A stretch of DNA of 64,000 nt from Steromphala cineraria (Eukaryota; Mollusca; Gastropoda; Trochida; Trochidae): assembly GCA_916613615.1 (NCBI GenBank), contig OU744726.1:63628987-63692986 (forward strand), given 5' to 3'. The translations under genes were made by a program, and so were the position numbers. Shown here piece after piece: positions 34,340-46,018 of the stretch. The notes below the pieces were generated by a model. The model was not told the DNA's origin, ran no database searches, and saw nothing but the letters and a program-made list of their open reading frames with translations. Position 1 is the stretch's first letter. Each line of letters begins with the position of its first letter.

Positions 34340-35899
34340 ATTTCAAACTGCATACAATACCAATGCTTAAAAACCATAACAAAAACACAACAAGGAACCT
34401 CCCAAGAAGCACTCCAAGCCCTAACTGGTGAAATCCCCCTCAAACTGAGACGGGACCAACTCACCTTAAACTTCTGGGCCGCTTCATCTGGGGATCCACT
34501 AATTCAAAACATACTTAAAACTACAATATCAACACGCAAACTAGCTAAAATTAGGCTCAAAGCACCACTGGCAGCACCTATCTCACTCCGCATCAACAAT
34601 TTAATACAACAGGCCAACATGCAACATATAAAACTCCCCTCATTCAACACGGTACATCATTACATACCATCGCTACCCTCACCCAACATCAACCTCCACC
34701 TCACCAAAATCACAAGCAAGCAACACCCACTGCAAGCAAAAACAACTACATTACAATACATCCAGAACAACTGGCCCGACTGGTGCCATATATACACCGA
34801 CGGGTCCAAGGACCCCGAGGCATGCACTACAGGCATGGGCATCCACATATCACAACCTCATAAACACACAACATCACATAGGCTGCCAAATGACCAATCG
34901 ATCTTCACAGCGGAGCTCTTGGTCATAGCCACAGCCTTAGTACATCCCACAACTAAAACATCAAATAAAATACTCATTCTCTCAGACTCACTCAGCAGTC
35001 TAGAGGCACTTAAAAACAAAAACACTAAAAACCGCCCAGGCATTATCTCTAAAATCTTACACACCATCAACAATTTAAACAAACAAGGCAAGGCCGTTAA
35101 ACTCCTATGGGTCCCTGCACATTCGGAAACGAGAGTGCTGACAAAGCAGCCAAGGAGGGCCTAAAACTAAATAATCCTTTACCTCTTTACCATTCAAAAC
35201 AAGAGGCCAAAAGCCTCGCTAAAAACACATAAAAGCCGTATGGCATAAACAATTTACCCAATCAACAACATCAAAATCATTAAAAACAATTAATTAATAA
35301 ACCATTAAATAAGCAAAAAATCTACTCCAAAAACAAAAACATTGATAGGGCAATTTTTAAACTTCAAACTTATACCACAAAATTAAATGCTAAGCTATAT
35401 CAATTCAAAATTAAAACTACAGCAACATGTCCTCACTGCCCACAAGCAGAGAGCACACAACACGTACTCACCGAGTGCCCACACTACACGACACATCGGA
35501 TAAAACTAAATAAAACCCTCCAGGAAAACAATATCCCAATAAATAACATATACAAAATATTAAATCCTTTAAATAAACAAAATATTCACAATGCTTTAGG
35601 CAATTATCTCAAAGATACGGGCCTCCTGGCTCGTATTTAAAAAACTTAAAACAAACTAAACCACCCAAACCCTGCCCCACTCCCCCCACTCCTCTTCCTC
35701 TTCCTCTTCCTCTTAACTATTATACATTCCAAATTTCAAAATTCCAAAATTTCAAAAGCCCATACCTTTAGACCACGGCTTCCAAATTCTTATCCCCCTT
35801 TTTTTAACCATTTTTGGACTCACCATTAAAGGCTGCGACCAGAGTGCGAAAACAGCCCCGCTGAAAGCGCTCTATAAATCAATATATGGATGGATGGAT
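34340..35899 (+). pseudogene. I-clade-like LINE 3' end with RNase H domain
   Basis: This is a 5'-truncated LINE. Upstream codons read EIPLKLRRDQLTLNFWA. The open frame 34619-35164 has the RNase H motifs IYTDGSKD, TAELLVIATA, LILSDSLSSLEALK and LLWVPAH. A small deletion after VPAHS shifts the frame, and the homologous 'GNESADKAAKEG' lies in the next frame. Further on, CPHC...H..TECPHY resembles the terminal zinc region. The 3' end is (atgg)n. An 11-bp direct repeat, gggataataaa, flanks it (34329-34339, 35900-35910). It is in opposite codon style (C-rich coding strand) to its neighbours. Confidence 0.85.
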
Positions 35900-36213
35900 G
35901 GGATAATAAATTATTCATACACCGGCACATAAGAAGCATAAAAGCGTCTTGAAATGTACAATGTATTTTACCTCAACACATGATCAAGCTGGTTACTTTT
36001 GATCAACCGATATGTAGCTTTGAACAAACTATAGTCAAAGGCCTACGCAGTTTAAGTTTTTATTATTCTTTTTTCCATATTATATGTGTTTTGTTTAAAC
36101 ATTAGGTAAGATAAATTCGTAGACGCGGGATTCATGGGGGAATTCAGCCTATCGCTTGGTGTTATGCAACCCGTGTCTGAATGATATTGTTCAGTCAAAC
36201 AGAGAAGATATAT

Positions 36214-36548
36214 AGAGATTATTACCCGAGGAAGTGTTTCATATGACTTTTACGAAACGAGTGTGAATTTTTGTATTACCCGAGCGAGAGCGAGGGTTAT
36301 ACACAAATTTGCACGAGTTTCGTAAAAGTCATTTGACACACTTCCGAGGGTAATAATTTCTTTATTACCGATTCTATTCCATTTACCATCTTAGAAATAT
36401 CCTAGAAACGGGCCGCTTCCCTTGCGACGGCCAGCTACACTGACGTCACGAACAATGGTGTTATGACGTCACAGGCGAAGTGATATGTGCACTAGTGCTC
36501 ATATTGAAAATACGTCACCACTTATTTCCAACCATATGGGTAATAAAA
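36214..36548. mobile_element. Fold-back element, short uninterrupted copy
   Basis: The palindrome 36214-36362 has arms 'attattacccgaggaagtg' and 'cacttccgagggtaataat' around 'cccgagcgagagcgagggt'. The tail contains 'cactgacgtcacgaacaatgg' split by single mismatches, and ends 'atatgggtaataaaa'. It shares both ends with 28258-30014 but has no insertion between 'attctat' and 'cttagaaatatcc'. Confidence 0.8.
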
Positions 36549-36549
36549 C

Positions 36550-38035
36550 AAGTTACCTCCCTTGGTTCACGTTACAAAAAGTTTCCCGCACAGGCTTAAA
36601 GAAATCTAAAGAGGACCCATACAAATGTACTAAACAGAAAGCAGGTTTCGTTTCTCGGTAAAATACAACGCTAGGCATATGATAAAGAAAATTGACCATA
36701 GACAACAGAAGTCTGAGTTGTCTTCTAACAAAATGGATATAAAGAAGTGATCAATTACTTTCCACAAACTTGTTTTAGACATTAAATTGCTCTGGCTATT
36801 ACACCTACACCTACCTTGAAAACTTCCTGATTGCAGCGACACCTCTCGGCTCATTTCACGTGACGTAATATTTATTTACGGATTTGTGATTTCTATTTTT
36901 TTATATCAGTAGATCTAAAAAAAAAAGAAATATATTTCTTTACTTATTTCGTTCAAATTTGAAATGTAGGTTTATCGCAACATATAAAAACGATAAAAAA
37001 AAATCATTATAGGGTACAATCTTAGATTCGAACCCCTCTGCTCGAATGTTACATGTTATTTCCAATGCCCGGATCGTTCGAACTCATTTAGTTTGAGTGA
37101 GCAAGATTTTAACGACGCATGGGCAATAATTAATTAAGAATATAATTGACTTAGGTGACATGAAGCCAGTAATACAATCCAGGTGTAAACAATGTGAATT
37201 TTGCACTTCTTCACGTGTGATATACATGACAAGTTATATTATAATGTTAGATAATGGAACGTGTATCCTTGAGACGTTGAAATGTTGATCCCACCGACTG
37301 CAGAGATGAGGTGATCAGCCAACTGTGCTGTAATGTGAACATTCTCTCCTCACAGAGGCAGCTCATTGCGAGCAAGCTTGGGTGTGAATGAGCAGCCTCT
37401 TATGGGAGAGAATGTGAAGTGAGGTGATGTGGGGTTTATCGCTGCTTTCAAGAGTATTTCACTTATATAGCGGCTGCTAGTATTATTGCAGGGAGAAAGT
37501 CCACAATGCATTGCGGTGAAACCTGCGAGCAACGGCTGGAACTAGCAACCATGGGTGGTACTACACTGAAATTCAATGTAGCATTGCACCCAAACCTGAC
37601 TGCGTGTAGAACAGTTCTCTACTGCGACTAAAGTTGCCGAGCCCCTGGCGGGATTCGAACCACGGACCTCCTGATCCGAAGCTGAACGCGCATCCCGCCC
37701 CGGGAAAGAATGTATCGTGAAATGATCGGTTGCATATTTCTAATTTCGGTGTCAATATGTTCGTTATTTGTACAACAAAAGCAATATTATTCCATGATAT
37801 TTCACGTATTCTTAGGTACTGCAGTTATTCAGAGAACGTTTTCAGTTGCTACGTAAAACATAAAGAAAGTTGTCAGAGATTTACGAACGATCCCATTTAG
37901 ACAATACAAAATTATTGACAATTTCTAAGTTATATCCTTTTGGTTCTGTGATACAAAAATTGACAATTTCTTTTATAAATGTGTAAAATATAGTATAACA
38001 GTATCTATATAGTGCACAGTATCTATAAGATCAGC
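36550..38035. other. Intergenic; tRNA-like B box of a possible SINE near 37650 (minus strand)
   Basis: On the minus strand, 37648-37662 reads GGTTCGAATCCCGCC, a good RNA polymerase III B box in a tRNA T-arm context. A T-arm-like stem sits around it, and 'aggaggtccgt' precedes it. A full cloverleaf cannot be drawn with confidence. It is more likely the head of a tRNA-derived SINE (running toward 37350) than a tRNA gene. The remainder has no recognised gene. Confidence 0.45.
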
Positions 38036-38336
38036 TTAAAGTGACACAGAGTATCTTTCTTAAAATTTTATTTGGTTTTGATAAGCTACAAAGTATCTTA
38101 TATGCCGATTGAAGTTCATGTCTCATCACTGGACTTGCAAATATATCAATTTATGCATAATATCTCTAAAATGCTTGATTTTATTGAAAAATCAAGAAAG
38201 CATCTCAAATACGTTTAATATTCAAATGCATCCAAATAATCTACCTATTAGTTACAATACCTAATAAACACTATCGAATCAGGTATATTATGCCAAGGTT
38301 TCAAAATTACGTTCGGCGAATTTTGCGCGCGCCATT
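38036..38336. mobile_element. MITE with 'ttaaagtgacacagagtat' end, copy 2 (inverted)
   Basis: This is the reverse complement of 30335-30640 with scattered substitutions. It starts with the same 'ttaaagtgacacagagtat' terminus and runs to 'attacgttcggcgaattttg'. The second inverted terminus is not seen, so this copy appears truncated. Confidence 0.75.
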
Positions 38337-38429
38337 TATTTCATATTTCAAATATTTCACTGATAAATTGTATTGTCAAAAATTGCAATGCACAAGCCAA
38401 TCATCCATAGTCAGAGGACAAAGTATATA

Positions 38430-38530
38430 CAGTGGCGTGGGAACGGTTTGAGGGGATGAGGGGGTAAATTTTGTGAGAGCGGGGGTTGCCTCTAAAAAAA
38501 TCAAACAATGATATATATGGATTGCTGAGT

Positions 38531-38561
<31 letters not shown>

Positions 38562-38735
38562 GTCAAATTTTCATTTTGTGAGAGCGGGGAGTTGCCTTTT
38601 TTTAAAAGATCTGACAATCACACATATGGATTGCTGGGTGAGGGGGCCCAAATTATTTTTGTGAGTGCGGGGCGTTGTCTTTCCAAAAAATGAAAAAAAT
38701 AATTTATATGGATTCCTGTGCGGGAACCCAAATTC
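38430..38735. repeat. Degenerate G-rich tandem units with a 30-G run
   Basis: Three diverged units of about 100 bp carry 'aattttgtgagagcggg' and 'atatggattgctg'. An uninterrupted run of 30 G lies at 38531-38560. It is followed up to about 39110 by degenerate 'gattgatgaatgattg' simple sequence. It is non-coding. The G run would be prone to quadruplex formation and to sequencing length error. Confidence 0.8.
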
Positions 38736-39390
38736 GGTTGAATGATATGTGAATTTTATTGATAAATGATTATTTAAGTGTTGAATGATCGATGATTTAA
38801 TGTTGAATGATTGATGAATGATTGGTGAATGATTGTTTTGGGCCCATTTGTTTAAGTGTTAAAATATTGATAAATGATAATCTTTAAGAGTTTAATGGTT
38901 GATTTAAGATGATAAATGATTGTTTTAGTGTTTGATAATTGGTAATTGTTTGATTGATCATGAATTGATAATGAATGATTGAAAATTGCTGGTTAATGCT
39001 TGAGGAATTAAAGATTTATGGCTCATAGTCGTAGATGGATGATTGATGGATTTCATGATGGAAGTAATTCATGGATGATTTATGACTTATAGAGTGATTA
39101 ATGATAATTGATGATTATGATAATTGTGTTGTTGGTATCGCTGATATTATAATAATTGACCTTATAACTTTGAAATAAATAGGAAGCATTCTCCGAATTC
39201 TGTTAGTTGATCTCCATCATTTCTTCTTGTTTTGCATTAACTCCTTCGCTCTCAGAATCTTAAATAGGCGCAAATGTCAATTTTACTCTATGAATGGGTC
39301 AAAAATGCTTGAATAGCTTAAATATTCATAACAGCTTTGATATACACAGATATTTTCTGTTACGTGAGAACGTCAAAATAACTATTAGTT

Positions 39391-40385
39391 ATAGGATATC
39401 TAACGAGTTTCCCCTTTCATATCAAGTTTATGTCCCTAGTGAAATAATTTTGCTTTGTCACGAGCCTTGGCGAGTGACAAAACAAAATTATTTCACGAGG
39501 GACATAAACTTGATATGAAAGGGGAACGAGTTATGTATCCTATTTATTACCAACTTGCATTTCAGACGATTTATTGCTTTTTTAAATAACTTTTTATTTT
39601 GCCTATAAAGAGACGAAACGGCGGATGAATATCAAACCACGTCACAGCCTCAAATATTATACTGTTACGACGTCAAATATTCACATTTCTCAATTCTACC
39701 CTACGTTAATTCGTAGTGTCTGGTGAAATGTAAGTAATAAACACTTTAGTCATGAACGAAGCGTACGTGAAAATAAAATCTCACTGCGCGAGAACAGTCA
39801 GAGTTATCTTTCTTTGATCAACGGCATGACATGACGGCCGCCATTTGCCTGTATCTTTTCGTCAAATTGTGTAAACAACCGCCTTCAAAGTAAGTTTAAG
39901 ATGCTTATCATTGTTCAAACGCGTTTTGTTTTGAAGAAATGTTGTCTAAAGAATATTCAGTTGTCTTTATATTTTATAGATAACAAGCAATGTCTGTCTG
40001 TGTCATTTTGGAGCGACATGGATCAAATTAATGAAATTCGGTGATCAAATTGTGCTGAATTTAAACCCTTTTGTGTTTATATGAGCCTTGAGTTATCAGT
40101 AAGATGTTTAGTTGTAATTATTTTGCCCTCCGATTTATTCCTTAACATCTCGGTAAGGAAGATTTAAAAGATAAACTGAAAGTTTGAAGAATGACTCCGA
40201 CTCACTCAGTGCCATTCGAATTTGTGAAGGAAAACTCGTTCGTTTTATGAATGAATAAAGTAGTTCGGACACGGTCAAAGTTCACCGCAAGCCAATCAAA
40301 TCACTTTTAGGTGTTATGACCCATATGTGTCATAACACATTATTATGAAACCCCTTTACGAAGTACCACGTGGGTAATAATAAAC
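39391..40385. mobile_element. Fold-back element, related architecture (third family)
   Basis: The near-perfect palindrome 39391-39543 has arms 'cccctttcatatcaagttta' and 'taaacttgatatgaaagggg', centred at 'cacgagccttggcgagtg'. The presumed far end reads 'ccacgtgggtaataata' (about 40366-40382), echoing the 'gggtaataa' end of the copies at 28258 and 36214, though the arm sequence is different. Two CGAG/CTCG clamps flank the centre. Confidence 0.6.
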
Positions 40386-42812
40386 TATATAGGATTGTTT
40401 AAGGGGGACTTTGTTACATAGTCTTTGTTCTCATCATTTTGATGGTTTTGAGTTTATAAATTTGGCCTAGATATCATACTTAAAAATGTGAATGATGAAC
40501 GTGAACAAAAAGCTAAAATGATCAAATACGTCTCCCAGGTAAGAATAGAAAAGTATAGCCTTAGCTCTGTACCTCATCTGGCTTTTTGTAGCTATTTTCT
40601 AGCCTTTAAAGGTAGTTATTCAAAAGACAACAAGGTAATATTATCTTTGAAAATAATTTTCCTTGCAACATGGAATTCACTTTAATAAATGATGGCATTA
40701 TATTCTGAAAATGGATATAATAAAGCTTTAAAGCTTCGAAGGGCATTGTCCTTATTAGGGGCAACAAATTCACCAGGTCCCAATTTTTAATCATATTTTA
40801 AAGAGAAGTCTGTTTACAACAAATCAGCTTTGTATGCCTTTTGAATAAGATGGAAATAGATTTAGATTTTAAGGGCGTGGCTCCAGTGAAATGATCTCCC
40901 TTATTCACTTCAGCAGGTATTAAAACTCATACAAGATAAGTTATCTATGAATGTGTAATTAAAAGGAAGAACAAATAATTCCTTTAAATCGATTGAAAAA
41001 TCCCTAACTCATGAGGGTAATTCACATAATTTATTATGTATGTAATTCACATAATTTATTATGTATGTTTCAAATTTATATTTCAAATTATATCGGACAT
41101 ATAAAATACAGACAAACTGACAGGCAGGCAGAAAAACCGATACAGTTTGTTATTTGCCATAATGCTAATGAATGTAGGACCTATATGACCAGTATGATAG
41201 ATGTAATGGATCAAAACCGTGTCAGAGGCTTTGTTTGTGAAGTATGCCCGCGGAGGAGGGAAAGGGCAAATTGACAATGGAGGTTTACCCGGTAAAAGTA
41301 GAACCTAATAGAACAATAGAGTGACGTCACTAGAGGTTAATAAATTTTGCAGAAACATTACTCTCCTGCTAAAGCCATATTATTTTACAGGATGGCAATG
41401 AAGTGAGTGAATGAATAGTTCAAAGTCTCTTTCTTACAAAGACGAAAGACACATATTTCAATGATGTTTAAGATCATTTTTTTTTAGGAAAAGTGTTTAA
41501 AATATGTATAAAGGGACATTCCTGCCCATTATCCGTTTCAGTGGTGGTGGGTGATGGGCCCTTCTATTTTCCCTGACCCCTGAGCTTGTATGCCCCACCC
41601 CCTGGGAAGGTTGGGGTATTATCTGAATATCCTCGCATGTTCGAGGTAAAAAAATCTCAACCCTTTCCCATTGACAATTCTAATTTCAGGGCAGATCCCT
41701 TATAGGGCTGGGACGGGTAACCCGGGTACCCGGGACGGGTGGGTAATGAGTGGGATCCGGGTATCCCGTCACATTACCCGGACCCGTTTTGATCATGTGA
41801 ATTCTTATTCACAACAAATTGTAGTTCTGGCAACTTAAGAAGCATTTATAATGTATAAACTTTTGTTCTGATCTGACCCACTGACAATGTACCATAAGTA
41901 GCCGATAAGATGGTGAAATTAGTTAACGAGTTTTCATGTGTTTGATGTTTCATACCAAATTTCTTAATGATGAACCACAAAAACAAAATCTCATCCTAAA
42001 CTAATTTACCAATATGTTAACACGAAGGTGACGTTTAGATATGATATTTCCCAAATTACAATTAAGATTATTTTATAACCTGCAACAACCATTCAAAACA
42101 GGTCGAAAGTACAGTAATAAGATACGTTGCACATACATCTCATTTTTCCTTGCCCCTAAAATACAGAGCTTAAGTGACTTTTTATATATAAAAAATTACT
42201 TGAAAAGTGGGGGAGGGCTCAGTGTTTGAGTGCTGATTCCGTCTCATTTACAAAAACAAATCTCCCGGCGAGTTTTGTGTCTTATTCACTAATTCATTTA
42301 TTTCAAATTGTTTACTTTTCGGTCAAACTCTAAAAAAGTAGTACATTTCACATGTACAATTATTTTAACTTAAATTATTTACTACATGATTTTTAAAGCT
42401 AGACATTTTGTATAGCACTTCTAATGTGTTGTTGTGTTATTGGTTGTATTGCTTTGGGAGATTTAAAGGAAGTCTTTGTACTTGTGATGTTCCAAAGGCA
42501 TTTGAAAGGTTATATAAGGAATCAGCACAACTATATTTCTGAAGTCGGTTCCTCTTATGATCAGTATTTATTTCCCTATGTTCATAATTGAATAATTACA
42601 TATTCATACTTAATTTCCGGATAAAGTAACTGTTTTAACAAGCTTACCATTAAATCAGATGTGGTCAATGTGGTTATTTATGCGAGAAAGCGTTTCGTTT
42701 GAATGTCATTTATATGATGAACACTGAAAGACAATCTCCAACCGTTTAAAATTCATATGCCACTTTCTTAGATTATGTGTAACTAATAGCAAGAAGCCAC
42801 GAAATAGTTTGG
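40386..42812. other. Intergenic, no gene seen
   Basis: AT-rich sequence. 'gtaattcacataatttatta' is duplicated in tandem at 41020-41066. A GC-rich palindromic patch, 'gggtaacccgggtacccggg', lies at about 41715-41735, followed by a similar degenerate 'gggtatcccgtcacattacccgg'. No supported coding frame. Confidence 0.4.
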
Positions 42813-43122
42813 TAAAATCAGTAATAATTCAAATATATAATGTAAAGTTTAGCCACGCGATTCCTTTTTCTTACACAAAATGAATTAAAGGTGTTCACAC
42901 AAAATGGCCGCCAATGGATTTTATGTGAATCTTCATACTTTGTCCTCTGACTATGGATAATTGGCTAGTGTAATGAGATTTTTGACGATGTCAAAATAAT
43001 ACATTTAGCATTAACTTGATTTTTGATGATGTCAAAATAATACATTTAGCATTAACTTACAATAATCAGTGAAAAATTTCAAATATAAAATTATCCAAAA
43101 ACGTGCTACTGCCCCTTTAAAG
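42813..43122. mobile_element. TTAA-type MITE, partial copy upstream of the orphan gene
   Basis: It matches 24945-25205 with shared 'aataattcaaatatata', 'ttacacaaaatgaatt', 'cctctgactatgga' and the right end 'gtgctactgcccctttaa'. A 44-bp internal piece ('tttttgatgatgtcaaaata') is tandemly duplicated here. The left terminus is missing. It ends about 90 bp before the TATA box of the next gene. Confidence 0.8.
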
Positions 43123-43213
43123 TAGGGGTCTGACGCTTTAGACAGACAAAAAAGGTTGACCTTTGACACGGTCGTCAACAACAACCTTTGTCTTCGTTGA
43201 CGTCCGCACTCTC

Positions 43214-43300
43214 CCTATAAATTCCATGACGCGACGAAATCATCACATTCGTCTTTGCGTCATCGAGAAGACAACATCTCTTCAATGTTTGTGACGTCAC
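43214..43300 (+). promoter_or_regulatory. Core promoter: TATA box and CRE
   Basis: 'ctataaatt' at 43215-43223 lies 104 bp before the ATG, so transcription would start near 43245-43255 with a 5' UTR of about 75-80 bp. A perfect palindromic CRE, TGACGTCA, lies at 43292-43299 inside the presumed leader, and other 'gacgcgacg' and 'tgacgt' sequences lie close by. The TATA plus CRE combination suggests an inducible promoter. That is inference from motifs only. Confidence 0.55.
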
Positions 43301-43326
43301 AGAAAGAAACAATCACGACCTCAACC

Positions 43327-43401
43327 ATGTCGGCAAAAAATGATGTGATCGACTTGTGGAATTCTCTTCCTGTCAAAACTTTTGATCCTTGGAACGCTGA
43401 G
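43327..43401 (+). CDS. Orphan gene, exon 1
   Basis: The ATG follows 'cctcaacc'. It encodes MSAKNDVIDLWNSLPVKTFD and then PWNAE, ending at donor 'gtaggt' in phase 0. I do not recognise the family. The exon is supported by the promoter upstream, the good donor, and exact phase match with the long second exon. The alternative ATG upstream of exon 2 (43940) would discard this aromatic-rich start. Confidence 0.7.
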
Positions 43402-43903
43402 GTAGGTGTGAATTATTAATTATTTAGAATATCATTTTTTAAATTTGATTATTAAGAAAATATAAGTAAACAATAGTTAAATCATTGTATTGTTAGTTTA
43501 TATATTCTTGAGTCGTATTTAGGGGAATAAAAGAACAATATGTTATTAAGGTTGGTCATTTATTCATTTGCTGAAATGAAGCGAGAAAAGCTAAAGATAA
43601 CTTTTCAGCAATGAAGTTAAGCAGAAAATGTCTTTTTGAGGTATCATTTGGAGATGATATACCGAAGAGGTGGAAGATTTTCTGGAAACAACTTCTGAAG
43701 TTCTTATCCATCGTAAATGTATTTACAAGAAACATAGAGTTGTTTAAAGTGTCGATTTTAAAGATAAACTATCATGGGATTTAATGTATATTGTCATTAT
43801 TTATAAAACGTTTACTAAAACCAAATGTAGAGCCTTTTAATTTCCTAAATCGAGTCATAACAAACAATTATGCACCCATTTCAAATATTCAATTTCATTT
43901 CAG

Positions 43904-44395
43904 TTTGACGGATTCAATCCCGACCTATGTGGCCCGAAAGTGTCCTCTGCGTTTGTGCAAGTACAGAAATCTCCAACTCTCTCTGACTCTGTCGTCAACA
44001 ACATCATCAAACCTAGCGTCTCAGACATGTCGCAGACATCTGGCGCCGACACAGCGGGCGAGTCTGGAGACTACGCGGTGAGAGCAACACCGTCAACCTT
44101 CAGCTACCACATGCAGCCCGGGAGTCGCGTCCCCACCCCGATATTCCTGGAGGGACGATACACCCCCATCTTTGACTACTCCTCAAACAAGAGCTCTGGT
44201 CATAGCATGGTTGTCATGGACACCAGAACGGAAGTTAAGGACATTCTGGGCAGTCAAACCCAAAACGAGGTCGATGTTGGAGATGTTGCTGTTGCTGAAG
44301 TTCCTCAGAAAAAGAAGAAGTCCAAACTTGTGAGATTCTTCCGCGGAATCAGCCGATTGTTCAGCAACAAAAAGAAAGGCTCACACAAGCTGTAG
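43904..44395 (+). CDS. Orphan gene, exon 2; basic C-terminus
   Basis: The acceptor is 'tttcatttcag', phase 0. With exon 1 it gives a 188-residue protein: FDGFNPDLCGPKVSSAFVQ, a Ser/Thr-rich low-complexity middle, a short patch HMQPGSRVPTPIFLEGRYTP that looks folded or motif-like, then an acidic stretch and a strongly basic amphipathic end (KKKKSKLVRFFRGISRLFS, NKKKGSHKL). No signal peptide or membrane span is present. The basic/aromatic tail could bind membrane lipid or nucleic acid. Codon use is GC-richer than the surrounding DNA, as for a real exon. The function is unknown. Confidence 0.7.
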   Translation, partial: FDGFNPDLCGPKVSSAFVQVQKSPTLSDSVVNNIIKPSVSDMSQTSGADTAGESGDYAVRATPSTFSYHMQPGSRVPTPIFLEGRYTPIFDYSSNKSSGHSMVVMDTRTEVKDILGSQTQNEVDVGDVAVAEVPQKKKKSKLVRFFRGISRLFSNKKKGSHKL

Positions 44396-45239
44396 AACTG
44401 TTTTGTAATAAGAGCCTGTGAACTGTTTGATTGTGTACATACCATTTTATATCTTTACAAAAACGATGAGCTTGTTATATAAATGTTGTTGAATTTATCA
44501 AATTGGTTGGGTTATTTTTTCAACTGATAGTCTGATGTTGACATTGTAGATGTAACAAGCGCCATTTTATTTTATTTAAACATAGAGGGCTTAAGAATGT
44601 TTTTCATTAAGATATGACAGAATTACTTCATAGCTTATAAGTTAACTTTGTTACATGTACTTGTATATCTAAAGGACACTTCGCACAGTCTGTCCAATAT
44701 TAATGAAGCTTCTTCTTGCGAATAGGAAAAGAAAATGTTCAATAGAGCAACTCGGATTATCCATGAATTAGACAGGTTCATCCACACGGCCCTGATGATT
44801 GAACCATACGCATTCTTGCACTACGGAGGAAATCAAGATTCATACAACAAATATAAGGGATGTCTAGTTAAAGAAATGACTTAAATTAATTCATCGGTGA
44901 ATGAAACCATTCGTGTATGACAATTAAACGAAAATGACGCTACAGCTTATTGTATTAAGACGACAGTTGTTGTCACTGTGACGTATCTTCATCTATGTTT
45001 CATACTTGTGCAAAACCAAACGTTTGAATTCAGTACGTCAGTGAGTATACTCTCTTTTGAACATGTTCATCTGAATGGTTTAGAAAACCAAGAGGTTTGT
45101 AACAAGAAACTTCGAATTTAATCTCGATATGACTACATGTACATACAACAGTTAAATAGACGTGGTACAATATTATTCATATACCGATAGATTAATTTGG
45201 AATTTTGATAGGGAAAAAACATGTTCAGTTATACAGATA
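44396..45239. other. 3' flank of the orphan gene
   Basis: This presumably contains the 3' UTR. 'aataag' occurs 13 bp after the stop, but no canonical AATAAA follows closely. AT-rich, with no repeat family or coding frame recognised. Confidence 0.35.
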
Positions 45240-45480
45240 AATTATGTCTCCCCCCGAAGGGTCGGGAAACATAATGGTTTTGGTTGAGTTCCCGTCCAAG
45301 TCCGTGTCCAAGTCCGCGTCCAAGTCCGTGTCCAAGTCCGTGTCCGTGTTGGCGTTCCCATTTCGTTTCCGGAGCATAACTCTGAAACTTCATGAAAAAT
45401 TTTCACCAAATTTGGTATATAGCCTCTTCATATAATGTAGATGTGCCTTTTGGGGGTTTCAAATTCTTTTCAATTGTAAA
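45238..45480. repeat. Interspersed repeat with hairpin head and 'gtccaagtccgt' run
   Basis: It starts 'aattatgtctcccccc', with 'attatgt'/'acataat' forming a hairpin over 'ccgaagggtcggg'. A 6/12-bp repeat (tccaagtccgtg) follows, then 'ccatggcaacagttt'. The layout (terminal hairpin followed by a gtcc-type microsatellite) parallels elements E1 and E2 at 12419-21845 but with different sequence. The short open frame across it is not a gene. Confidence 0.6.
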
Positions 45481-46018
45481 TTGTTTGGTTTCCATGGCAA
45501 CAGTTTCGAATTTGTCATTTAAGGGAAGGGTTATTTTCCGGAGCTAAAGACTGAACTACATGAACATCTGTTTTTACGAGTAAAAACACTTTCTGGTTAA
45601 AGTCAAAATTGGTTGTTGCATTTCTTGAATACCATTCTATGAAGTGAACTTAATGAATATTTTTTTTTTATTTACGGATTAATCCATCAATACTCCTAAA
45701 GTGTGTTATCTGTACATTTTTGTAAAATTTGTTGAAAAGGAGTTACAGCAAAAGTTAGGTCCTGATAAGGCATGCTAAGAGATGGTTTGATCTATGGACT
45801 TGAACAATAATAGAACTATACTCAGAAGCAAAAGAAACACCTAAATTTAGCAACTTCAAAACACAGTAATGCTATTTTGAAGCAATTAATGTCTGCTAAG
45901 AACCGGCATGTGACACTGCACAAATAAACAATTTCTAGGCGACGTCATGCTCGGAACGATTGACATGGACAGGTGCCCGTCAGAGATGGTGTATTTGTCC
46001 GTGAATGGTAGTGCTTTT

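Noticed and set aside
37640..37700. tRNA gene on -
   Set aside because: Only the B box/T-arm is convincing. An A box, a paired acceptor stem and an anticodon arm cannot be assembled, so a SINE head is more likely.
45244..45435. 63-codon frame with Lys-Ser repeats
   Set aside because: It comes from the 'gtccaagtccgt' microsatellite of an interspersed repeat; no exon features.
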